From Gigaspora rosea (taxonomy: Eukaryota > Glomeromycota > Glomeromycetes > Diversisporales > Gigasporaceae), in the NCBI GenBank assembly GCA_003550325.1, contig QKWP01000261.1, positions 263,612 through 327,611 on the forward strand: DNA of 64,000 nt, given 5' to 3'. Below are positions 47,094 through 57,843 of this stretch, in pieces (the first letter of the stretch is position 1; each line of letters opens with the position of its first letter). The notes under the pieces were generated by a model that was not told the DNA's origin, did no database searches, and was given only the letters and a program-made list of their open reading frames with translations. Both the position numbers and the translations under genes were made by a program.

Positions 47094-48820
47094 TTGAAAC
47101 TTATGGATATTTGATATTCTAGGATTTTTAAACGGTTTAATAGTTGAGAAATATAACAATTTATTTGTTTATTTGTATTTAAAGCATACAATATAATTGT
47201 TTATTTGTATTTAAAGCGTGCACAATTATTAATTAAGATCATTTACATAGATTCGTTTATCAATAACTTCAATATTTTTAATGAAATTGAGATTCACATT
47301 TAAATGCATAACTAACGGGTGTTTTGTTGGTCTTTTCACTTTTTTTCTCCTACAAATCTATTTTTATCCTTAAAATGATCACAATTCGTTATTATTTGAC
47401 AATAATAAAAATTATCTATTATTAAATATTTACACTAATGTAACTATAACTTCGCATACATTACTCTTAACTCCTAAAATTATTCGATTTCTAATTTAAA
47501 CAAATCAAGATATTAATAAATTTATTGAGCTTTATAGTAACGTCTGATAAAATTCTTGATATAAGCTTAATTGTCAATTATGACACTTTGTAATTCCTTA
47601 TTTAAAGTTGAAATAAATATCAAATTTATAATTGGATATTTGTCATTGTATATTACGATGGTTCAGGAATTAATTAATACGAAAATAAAGAACATTATAA
47701 TATGGTCATAAAAAGATAGTACCTTGATAATTGACAAATTATCTTTTAAGCAAAACTCAAACCAGTTGGTACTAACTAAAGTCTTAATTCATTTTTTGTC
47801 CAGGACATTGGTGGAGTGAATTGATTATATAAGAATTATTCAATTAAATATTTAAAATATACAATATATATAATTGATAATAAATCATTTTTGATCTACC
47901 AGCTCGTCTTTAATGATCTTATTACCATAATTATCTATATGATCTTTTACCTTAGCACATTGCGTCGAATTTATGAAATGCCCCAAAATTTTTAATTATA
48001 GATTCTTTCCCAAGTAAGGTGCGTCGTTTAATAAATTTACATTTCTAATAAAGTGGCCCTATAAGAAAAGTGGTTCGGGGTATGGTACGGGAAATCAGTG
48101 TATATGCACGGGATGGTACGGACCGTGTCGCACGTATAGGCACGTTTACGGAATGGCACGATTAAAAATGACACGTAATGGGGTGGCACGTTTTATTACG
48201 TCACACGGAATGGCACGTATTCGGTGGCACGCATATGCACGTTGTACGTGATGGCACGTCAAATTATACGGAATGGCACGTGTTAAAAATGACACGTGCT
48301 GGCTCGTTTCACAGAGTACTACAAGAACTAAGGATCATAAACGAATTTTTTTTAAAAAAAGTTGCAATATCTCAAAAACTCGCAAGTAAGCCTGCTCTGG
48401 TATCTTAAGGAAAAAGATTCCTTGCAAGATTTTACACATTTGCAGTTGCTTTAGCTTCCAGATATGTACATACTTCAACTATTATCAGGTCCTCTTCTAA
48501 TAAAATGTCTATTGGAAAGTGGACCATAAATTTATATTTACCTACCCGTTCCACTCACGTGCCATCGCACGTGTCAATTGGCTTAGTAAACTGCTACAAA
48601 AGGCACGGACGATTTACGTGATTTCACGTTAAATTGGCACGTGTATACGGATCAACACGGTCCGCCGATTCCCGCGCCTACTCGAACCATGCACGTGCAA
48701 ACCCGACCCATAGCACGTGCCACTCGACCACGTGCCTATACACTGTTTTTCCGTGCAATCCCGGACCACTTTTCTTATGGGGTGGGGAAAGGGTAGGGAA
48801 GATGGTTTAGACGCGTTATC
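45895..48820 (+). repeat. Segmental duplication, copy 1
   Basis: From the ccttcaagtcc of RBR exon 1 through the 3' flank to about 48056, and again at 48783-48820, the sequence is colinear with 60275-62912 at roughly 90% by eye. The 3' flank (47094-48056) is non-coding. The insertion at 48057-48782 is absent from copy 2. Confidence 0.85.
48057..48782. mobile_element. GGCACG-rich inverted-repeat element, copy 1 (~726 bp)
   Basis: The termini ccctataagaaaagtggttc and the complement of gaccacttttcttatgg are inverted. The left third carries about a dozen ggcacg / gacacgt words in one direction; the right third carries cacgtgcc words in the other. This resembles subterminal transposase-binding arrays. 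Its GC content contrasts with the surroundings. Comparison with copy 2 of the segmental duplication shows an empty site (aataaagttgggg), with about 3-4 bp (gtgg) duplicated. No transposase is encoded. Confidence 0.85.
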
Positions 48821-48829
48821 ATTCTAGAA

Positions 48830-51700
48830 CAGTGGTCTAAAAAAATTTTTCGGGTTTGGTGTCAATTTATTAATAGTAATTTGTAATTAAAAGTTAATTT
48901 GGTGACCAAATTTTAGCTAAATTTCGTAAATCCACCATAATGATAAGAATACTATTCATTAGGATAAATGAAGCCATATATTAGAATAAATTTAATGCAT
49001 CGAGGCTATCCGTTCTTAATTAAAAATTACAAAAGAAGATAATAAATTCGTGGTTATAAGTGCTCGGAAAATATTTAATGGGACAGAGTCATTTTCTAGA
49101 AATAAGTTGTTTTTGTTCAGAAGTAAAGATAAAAAAAGATGAAAAATTGTTAGATTATCCAATTCTGTTAGAAAATTGTTGTCTATTGTTTGTTAGTGCA
49201 ATGAGTCACAGAATCAATTTATCCTAACTGTTCTATATCTATTAAAAAAATTGGAATTTACAATTCATTTATTAATAAGCATAGTTTACCAAAACGTAAT
49301 ATTTTATTTATTGCTCTTTGTAATTAGCCTTATAAAGATCCTTTACATAATGGATAATATAATACAATACAGCATACTCATCTCTAACACCCTTTAAATA
49401 ATTCATGAACCTAATTGAAGAGAAAAAAGAAATTTGTCCTACCGAAGAATTAATGTGTGATTTGTTAAACTCATCATGACACGGAACATGAAGCCAGAAA
49501 GAAACATGGCTAACGATATTATTTTGTTTTTCAAATTAAAAAAAAATTTATTATTAATAAGAAATAAGTAATATAGATCATTGCTTTATACTGGTATCCG
49601 ACAAATGATTAGAATTATTGGACATTATCGAATATCCAGCATTTGATATCATTCAACTTGGAACTTTTATCTTCTTAAGAAATGCTGCGGCCGACAAAAT
49701 TTGACATGATCAGACACAACTAAAAAATAATTACTAAAAAGATTAAAATTAGGTTGATTATTGTTTTTAAATAATTGTGAATTTTCGTTTTTTTTTTCAT
49801 TAGCATTAAATAAATAAACTAAGAGTGCACTTGTTTTTTTTTACATCCTTTATTATTTTCTTTATTATTTTATAATAGTTAGTATTATAAAAGACAATTG
49901 TTAATTCTGAACTAAAATATATTCCAAAACGGTAGTCTTAAAGTATACTACAGATAAAAACAGAAAAATTAGATACAGCTCAACAATATGCAACAATTGG
50001 CTGTAACCATGCACTACATTTTTGGCATATATATGTTATCGTATCCTAAAAATCGTATGGATGACTTCAAAGTAACGCTATGCATGCTCCGAAATATCAT
50101 GAGCTTTATATAAGAGGACATGTATTTATTAGGGCTTACATTCGGAAAATTCTTTGTCTCAAATAACGCATGTTGAAAAGTGTTATAATTTGGGAATCCT
50201 GGAGGCTGTGTCACATTTATAGATAAATGGAACGAATTAGAGTTGTAAATTGATTATATAATAATCGTTTATTTGTCACAAAATTCATGGGTCACGACTT
50301 TTTGCAAAGCGTTATAATTGTTTTCTATAAACAAATAAATATTTTAGAATCGATTCTAATGCAGATAATCTTTTATATTAAATATTCAAAAGTCTGGATT
50401 TTAATAGCTTTTTCTACTTTCAAGTACGTACTGAGCGTGTTGTACATAAGAAATGTAATAGCTGTGTTATTTAAAATTATAAGCATATTATGGTATTAAA
50501 ACTTTAGACCTATAGTTTGTGCTTAGTCATTTTATAGTATCTAAGACCGATACTTAAATTGTGTATAAATAATTAGGATTAATTTTCGTACGCTTTATGT
50601 TCTAATTTCTTGACTTTATTACAAGCTAAAAAGCCGAATGATGGATGAACTTAAAAGAATTTTGCGGGCTAACTTTAAAAAATTATTGAAGTATACATTT
50701 TCATTTCTATGTTTATTCTTATTTGTGCGCCGTATTAAACCAATTATTTGTAATATAAGACATAGAAGGGACGATATGAGGTTGAAGCAAAGCTTATTCT
50801 ATAAAGGGTTTTGTTGCGAAATATGAAGCTACGTGAAGAAACTAAATATAAGTGTTTTGCATTTAACGACGAATTCCATAATAGAACTTATATAATAGAA
50901 TAATTAGAAAAAGTCAATAATAAAACAAGATCAGTGATAACGTTCATGGCTTAAAAAATAGCATGCAAAATAATTCAGAAAACATGTAAATATAGCTAAT
51001 CATCTCAATACTTAAGCAAGTTGGAAAATTTATCAAATATGCAAGGTTGTTTTTCAAATATTGAATAATAGATTTAAATTAACAATCATAAAGTCGTTTA
51101 TTCTATTTATTATTCTTACATGTCTTAAATGAGTTCATCAAAATCCGAAGAACTGTTAGTTGAAGTTAATAATGCTTCATACAATGGAACTACACACAGA
51201 GGAAAGAAAATATGTCAATATGGTTTTTCACCAAATATTCAATTTATTGCGGCTTTAATCAATCGCTGGATAAATATTACAAAAGCATTCAAACTTGAAT
51301 TCAAAAATTCAATAAAAATGCCGAAGAATTCAAAAAAAATAATAATAATAATAATAAAATAAAATTATTAAACATTGTCGAAGTTACACCCAATAATGAT
51401 ACGATAGAAATTAAAAGAAGTTTCAAACTATAAGTGTATTTCGAGGCTGATGGATCTCTATATGGATAAAATCAAATCATAATTGATGTTTCAATTGTAA
51501 TTTATACTGATAACCTAATAATCTTAATAAAAAAAAATCATAGATTTTTATGGAAAATATATTAATTAATATTAATCATTAGGGAATTCCATGGATTTGC
51601 TTGTATTTAATACTTCTTTGGAAATTTTCTGGGTATTAATAATTTTACTCCTATAAGTTTTGTCAGGATGAATCGATAATTCATTATTAGGTTCGAACTT
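48830..51700. other. Gene-poor spacer
   Basis: No supported gene. Short frames at 50287-50499 (+), 50638-50826 (+; hydrophobic stretch YTFSFLCLFLFV) and 51129-51362 (+; a Met start, ending in an AAT-repeat-encoded Ile run) have no recognisable domain. An aataataat microsatellite is at 51338-51356. Confidence 0.45.
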
Positions 51701-51706
51701 GTCGGC

Positions 51707-52640
51707 CTAAAAATTGTTTTTGATTTCATTATCTTCGTCTTGATCGATATCATTCAAACAACCAACGATTCTTGAATTGATTATGGTAATAGTTGGTCGT
51801 TTTTTAGGATCTATGTCCATGCACCTCTTTGCTAATTTAATGTAGCATTCAGATATCCATTCGTTAAGTCCTGGTCTCTTCCCTTTACATATATTTCTTG
51901 AAAATTTAATACCAAAATGTTCACCATCGAGTGTCCTCTTTCCAGTTGCTATTTCGGTCATTATGATTCCAAGGCTGTAAACATCAGTTGATTGTGTGTA
52001 CTTTCCATTTGCAAAACATCTGGAGCTACGTATGGCATGATTCCAATACTTTCATTTTGTTGTTCCATGTTAACGGACGCAGAAAGGCCTAAGCCGACAA
52101 TGTACGTGCTACGCAAATCATTCTGTAAAATGTTTTTACTATGAAGATCTCCATGAAATAATTCTTCAGAATGAATAGATTCAAGATCTGATACTATAAA
52201 ATTCAATTTATCTTTCCATTTCATATGAATACGTCAACAATATTTTTATATAAAGATCCAGCCTTCGCATACTTTAGGATGATTATATAATTTTTTGTCT
52301 TTTCATCTTGAGATATTCCGTAACTTTGTAAAAAAAAGTAGAATTGTTGATTCCGATTTCGCAATATATTTTTAACTTTTATAAAAATTAATAAAAAAAT
52401 CTTTAAAAACGTTTCAAATACAAAATAAATACCTCATTTATAAATTCTTACATCCGATTATTCGATTCATTAACTATTTTAAAAGCAACGTCGATAATAC
52501 TATTATAATAATTAGTTTTCTTAAACCATTTAGCTCAATAATTTCGAACTTAGTATAAGGAATCCAAGAAATTTGGTATTTATCTTCTCCTAATATTTTT
52601 TTTTAAATTTTCATTAATATCTAAAGATCCGTATTCCGAT
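51707..52640 (-). pseudogene. TKL kinase remnant of a Sel1-kinase locus
   Basis: Homologous to the kinases at 3.4 and 58 kb. Reading down the minus strand: an N-terminal YGSLDINENLK region; a damaged start where the Gly loop is missing; VAFKIVNESNN with the VAIK-type Lys retained; an intron at about 52434-52377 (gag|gtattt...aaag) in the same place as in the 3.4-kb kinase; KWKDKLNF; HGDLHSKN instead of HRDLHSGN; GLGLS instead of DLGLS; PYVAPDVL; and AKRCMDIDPKKRPT. Several frameshifts and stops. Both the catalytic Arg-Asp context and the Mg-binding Asp are changed, so no kinase activity is expected. Confidence 0.85.
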
Positions 52641-52659
52641 TAATCGAATTTAAAATTTT

Positions 52660-54600
52660 ATTCCTTTCCTTTCTAAGCCAATAATTAGCTTTTCGTAAGT
52701 TTCTTTTAATGCTATTCCGTTTCTATAACAGTGACGACCAACCAGATTAAATCCTATGACGTTTTCAGATCTGCAGATTTTTTAAAATAATAATTGAATG
52801 CTTTGTTTAAGTCCTTTTCAACTCCGGATCCAATCAAGTAACATTAACTAAGATTACACATTCCAAAACTATTGTCTATGTTCGATGCATTTTCATAATA
52901 TTCAAATGTTCTGCATTCATTCTTTTCAACCCCTACCCCATAACAATAACATTCTCCAACAGAATTTATTCCATCAGCATTTCCCGTCTCTGCCGATTTC
53001 TGATAATATTCAAACGCTTTGCGCTCGTTCTTTTCAACACCTGTTCCATTTTCATAACAATTTCCAACATAAAGTGTTCCCATAACATATCCGAATGCTT
53101 TCGCACGTCCTTTTCAACACCTATTCCATCTTAGTAACAAAATCCAGCATTAAATGCACCAATAGCATTTTCCATTTCTTTCGATTTGTGAAAATATTCA
53201 AACGCTTTGCGTTCGTTCTTTTCAACCCCTATTCCATTTGCATAACAATTTCCAACTTGAAGTTTTCTATCAGCATCTCCATCTCTGCTGATTTCTGATA
53301 ATATTCGAACGCTTTACGTTCGTCCTTTTCAACTCCTGTTCCATATTTATAACAAGATCCAACTTGGAATTCTCCATTTACATAACCCATTTCTTCCAAT
53401 TTCTGATAATATTCGAACGCTTTGCGCTCGCCCTTTTCAACTCCTGCTCCATAAGATAACAACATCCAACTTGGATTTTTCCATTCATATAACCCATTTC
53501 TTCCGATTTCTGATAATATTTGAACGCTTTGCGCTCGTCCTTTTCAACTCCTGTTCCATATTGATAACAACATCCAACTTGGAATGTTCCATTTACATAA
53601 ACCATTTCTTCCGATTTCTGATCATATTCGAACGCTTTGAGCTCGTTCTTTTCAACTCCAATTCCATCTTTATAACAATATCTAACAAGATATGTTTCAA
53701 TAGCATTTCCCATCTCTGGCGATTTCTGATAATTTTCGAACGCTTTGCGCTCGTCATTTTCAACTCCTATTCCATCTTAATAACAATATCCAACATTTAA
53801 TGTTCCTCCAGCATTCTCCCATCTCTGCCGATTTCTGATAATATTCAAACGCTTTGAGCTCGTTCTTTTCAACTCCAATTCCAACATGATAACAATATCC
53901 AACTAGAAATGCACCAATAGCATTCCCATCTCTGCCAATTCCTGATAATATTTGAACACTTTGCGCTCGACTTTTTCAACTCTTGTTCCATATTGATAAC
54001 AACATCCAACTTGGATTGTTCCATTTACATAACCCATTGCTTCCGATTTCTGATAATATTCGAACGCATTGAGCTCGTTCTTTTCAACCCAATTCCATCT
54101 TTATAATAGGTATGTTCCATTAGCATTTCCCAGCTCTGCCGATTTCGTATAATATTCAAAAGCTTTGCGCTCGTTCTTTTCATCTCCAACAGAATTTATT
54201 CCATTAGCATATCCCATCTCTGCTGATTTCTGATAATATTTGAACGCTTTGCGCTCGTCCTGTTCCATATTGATAACAACATCCAACTTGGAATGTTCCA
54301 TTTGAATAATCCATTTCTTCCAATTCCTGATAATATTCGAACGCTTTGAGTTCGTTCTTTTCAACTCCAATTCCATCATTATAACTAGATATGTTCCAAT
54401 AGCGTCTTCCAGCTCCGCCAATTTCGTATAATATTTAAAAGCTTTGTGCTCGTCGTTTTCAATTCCTGTTCCATATTGATAACTACATCCAACATTATTT
54501 ATTCCATTAGCATATCCCATCTCTGTTGATTTCTGATAAAATTTGAACGCTTTGCGCTCTTCCTTTTCAACTCCTGTTCCATATTGAACTTTATTATAAT
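52660..54600 (-). pseudogene. Sel1-repeat array remnant, about 17 repeats
   Basis: The minus strand carries 36-residue Sel1 units such as YGTGVEKDERKAFEYYQKSA in changing frames, broken by at least six frameshifts. Open pieces lie at 54520-54101, 53713-53378, 53465-53229 and 53083-52844. The last repeat (KANYWLRKE) runs within about 30 codons into the kinase remnant, with no splice donor between. No clear start codon or N-terminal region is left at the 54.6-kb end. Confidence 0.85.
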
Positions 54601-54849
54601 CATTAATACATCGTCGACAAATATTAATAAAATCTTGACCTCTTATTTTAATTTGTATTGCAATTTTTTCAAACTAGTTAACAAACTTTTGATCGTATTT
54701 AACCTTTTTTTTTATTAGTGCCTGCTCATATAATATCGAAATCAATAACTTATCGACTTCGGCAAATTATGAAAACAGCTGTAAATACAATTCGATAATC
54801 GATAAATAGTTTAAACTGACAATGATTAATATTATTCATTGTAATACTG

Positions 54850-55857
54850 CCCTATAAGAAAAGTGGTTCGGGGTATGGTACGGGAAATCAGTGTATATGC
54901 ACGGGATGGTACGGACCGTGTGGCACGTATAGGTACGTTTTACGGAATGGCACGATTAAAAATGACACGGATACTACGGTAATGGGGTGGCACGTTATGT
55001 TACGTCACACGGAATGGCACGCATTCGGTGGCACGCATATTCAAGTTGTACGTGATGGCACGTCGAATTACACGGAATGGCACGTGTTAAAAATGACACG
55101 TGCTGGTTCGTTTCACGGAGTACTATAAGAGGGAAGGATCACGAACGATTTTTTTTTAAAAAAGTTGCAATATCTCAAAAACTCGCAAGTAAGCCTGCTC
55201 TGGTATCTTAAGGAAAAAGATTCCTTGCAAGATTTTACACATTTGCAGTTGCTTTAGCTTCCAGATATGTACATACTTCAACTATTATCCGGTCTCTTCT
55301 AATAAAATGTCTATTGGAAAGTGGTCCATAAATTTATATTTACTTACCCGTTCCATTCACGTGCCATCGCACGTGTCAATTGGCTTAGTAAACTGTAGGG
55401 TGTCCAGGATTATGATCCGGTAAATGCCAAATTATGTATCCGGTAAATTGCAAATTATGCGAATTATGCGAATTTTGAGTTATTAGCCAATAAAATTTCA
55501 AAAAGAACAACAAGTCAGGTGATTACAGTCACCAGTTTATTCATTTAACCAATCAATTTTTGTTTACATGCTGCATGAAAATGAGCGGATTATGCGATTT
55601 CATATAGTAAAAATCGCAAATTATGCGCATATTATGCCGGATCATAATCCCGGACACCCTAGTAAACTGCTACAAAAGGCACGAACGATTTACGTGATTC
55701 ACGTTAAATTGGCACGTGTATACGGATCAACACGGTCCGCCGATTCCCGTGCCTACTCGAACCGTGCACGTGCAAACCCGACCCATAGCACGTGCCACTC
55801 GACCACGTGCCTATACACAGTTTTTCCGTGCGATCCCGGACCACTTTTCTTATAGGG
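54850..55857. mobile_element. GGCACG-rich inverted-repeat element, copy 2 (1,008 bp with insertion)
   Basis: Termini ccctataagaaaagtgg and its complement are exact. The 3-bp ctg flanks both ends (54847-54849, 55858-55860). It is colinear with 48057-48782 at over 90% by eye, including the ggcacg arrays and a central ttgcaatatctcaaaaactc block. It contains a 266-bp MITE with its TSD. The two copies fix the empty site of that MITE. Confidence 0.88.
55396..55661. mobile_element. 266-bp hAT-type MITE nested in the GGCACG element
   Basis: Inverted termini tagggtgtccaggattatga and tcataatcccggacaccct(a) are flanked by the exact 8-bp TSD gtaaactg (55388-55395, 55662-55669). The sister copy at 48.6 kb has the single gtaaactg, proving insertion. 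Internal words aaattatgcgaattatgcg repeat. Non-coding. Confidence 0.92.
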
Positions 55858-55878
55858 CTGTATTTATAGCCCTATGCG

Positions 55879-56135
55879 TATACATGTTGGCAAAATCCCG
55901 ACTTACTATAGTTTGGGATTTGTCCGTCATCCCAAATCCCAAATCCCAAATTCTAGTATTACTAATATCTCAAAAACTTTATTAATAATCTTTATTTAAA
56001 CAAATCATATATATTCTTATAGTTATAAATAATATATTTACAAAATATTAAGATTATTTATTTGATTTAATCTTTTATAAATAGCAATTGTTTTTTTATT
56101 ATTTGGAATTTGTCCGGGTTTTGCCAGCATGTATA
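55879..56135. mobile_element. 257-bp hAT-type MITE
   Basis: The termini tatacatgttggcaaaatcc and the complement ggttttgccagcatgtata are inverted, and the exact 8-bp TSD cctatgcg flanks them (55871-55878, 56136-56143). A cccaaatcccaaatcccaaa run lies at 55931-55955. Confidence 0.88.
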
Positions 56136-56149
56136 CCTATGCGTTGACG

Positions 56150-56931
56150 AAGTCACGCTAGGGTTATTATCGTGAGGATCACCCCTTGTGGCTTGTATGA
56201 GTAAGGCTTATATGGAAAAACAATGGATATGCATTGTATGCATCATGGATTTGCATATGATTGAGGTTGGGATTTTCATATGATTAAGGTCATAGACATG
56301 CAGGTGAGTATATAAGACTATAAGAGGATACATGTGGGCGTAATTAGAGATTTAGTGCTTTCTTTCTTCGCTCGTCTTGCCTACTTGATCTCTTCACTGC
56401 CCGATTTCGATCTGGCTTCTTTGTGACTGGCCCGCCACCCCCTTCCACTTTCGAAAAAGAAGTTGCATCCTGCCGGTTGTCTTGCATGTAAAAATTGAGT
56501 ATACAAAAAAAAAAAAAGGTGAGAGATAAAGAAGAAAAAGAAGTAAGTTAGAAAAAGTGAAGTAAATGTTGAAGTAGAATGCGCCACACCATAGCGTGGG
56601 CCCGTACTTCCGATCCTCATTTGAGCTTCGTCACGTGCACACAGTGAACGCACACAGTGACAAGCATGTGAAAATATGTAAATATAGAAAGTTGGCAAAG
56701 CACAAGTATGAAAACAGAAGAGAAAGTAGTGAAGGTGGAGCACTACTCCCATATGTATCTTCGTCATATCATGTTTAATAAAGTATCCGAGCGAGAATAA
56801 TAATAATAATTAAGGAAACAAAAATGCAGTGATCAAATTTTTGCATGCATTTACGCATATAAAAGTAAATACAATATAAAAAGAATGGCGTATTGTTTAT
56901 CCATTTTTAATTTCATCATAAAAATGATATA
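56150..56931. other. Upstream region of the Sel1-kinase locus
   Basis: Presumed promoter side of the 56.9-59.0 kb genes. A poly-A run is at 56503-56516, and paired cacacagtgaa / cacacagtgac words lie at 56638-56660. A 128-codon frame on the minus strand (56381-56767) is not protein-like (low-complexity Phe/Tyr/Leu) and is not called. Confidence 0.4.
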
Positions 56932-57784
56932 ATGAATATAATGGATCAAGAAAACGCAACTGAATTTTATAATATTGGATATGCATTTCAACATGGTATT
57001 GGAGTTACAAAGGATGAACTTGCGGCATTTAAATATTATCAAAGTGCTGCGATACTTGGTCATGATCTCGGAACGTTTCAAGTTGGATATTGTTATCATC
57101 ATGGAATCGGTGTTAATAAAGATGATTATAAAGCCTTCGAATATTATCAAAAATCTGCTGACATTGGCAATTTGATGGGAATATTTCAAATTGGTCTATG
57201 TTATTATTACGGAATAGGAACTGTGAAAGATGATCATAAATACTTCACATATAATGATATAGCTTCAAATATGGGTCATAGTGCTGGAACGTATAATGTT
57301 GGATATTGTTGAAAAAGATGAACATAAGGCATTCCTTTATTATCAAAAATCTGCAGAGATGGGGAATACTAGAGGAATACATCAGGTTGGATATTGCTAT
57401 GAGAAAGGAATTGGAGTTGATAAGGACGAACGTATAGCATTCTTTTATTTTCAAAAATCTGCAGAGATGGGAAATACCGCTGCAATAAATCACGTTGGGT
57501 ATTGTTATGATAATGGAATTGGAGTTGGAAAGGATGTACGTAAGGCACTCTTTTATTATCAAAAATCAGCAGAGATGGGGAATGCCGGTGGAGCATATAA
57601 TGTTGGTAATTGTTATTATAATGGATTCAGTGTCAAAAAGGATGACCGCAAAGCATTCGAATACTATCAAAAAGCTGCAAATATGGGTCATGTTGCTGGA
57701 ATTTCATTTGTTGCATTATGTTACCGAAATGGAATCGGTGTTGAAAGGGATATACAAAAAGCCAATTATTGGTTTCGAAGGTAA
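56932..57784 (+). CDS. Sel1-like repeat protein, eight repeats, one deletion frameshift; may be spliced to the kinase
   Basis: Begins ATG 56932 (MNIMDQENATEFYNIGYAFQ) with Sel1 repeats almost from the first residue. Eight units follow (GIGVNKDDYKAFEYYQKSAD; GIGVDKDERIAFFYFQKSAE). In repeat 4 about 20 nt are missing between two gtt triplets (57300-57315). This removes the tyrosine/GIG part and shifts the frame, so as written the gene stops at 57310. The frame reopens at VEKDEHKAF and continues to YWFRR* at 57784. The last codons form a good donor, cgaag|gtaaaa (57780|57781). A TKL kinase starts 59 bp on. A repeat scaffold targeting the kinase would fit the context. Confidence 0.8.
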
Positions 57785-57843
57785 AAAATATACATTTAAT
57801 TTATCTTTGCGTATGTATTTTATTTTAACAAAATAATTTGTAT

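Noticed and set aside
50014..51362. Small genes at 50014-50214, 50287-50499, 50638-50826 and 51129-51362
   Set aside because: Short, AT-driven frames without domains, splice-consistent extensions or homologous copies in the window. One ends in a microsatellite.
56381..56767. 128-codon open frame, minus strand
   Set aside because: Low-complexity Phe/Leu/Tyr stretch over a poly-A tract. No motif and no partner exons.
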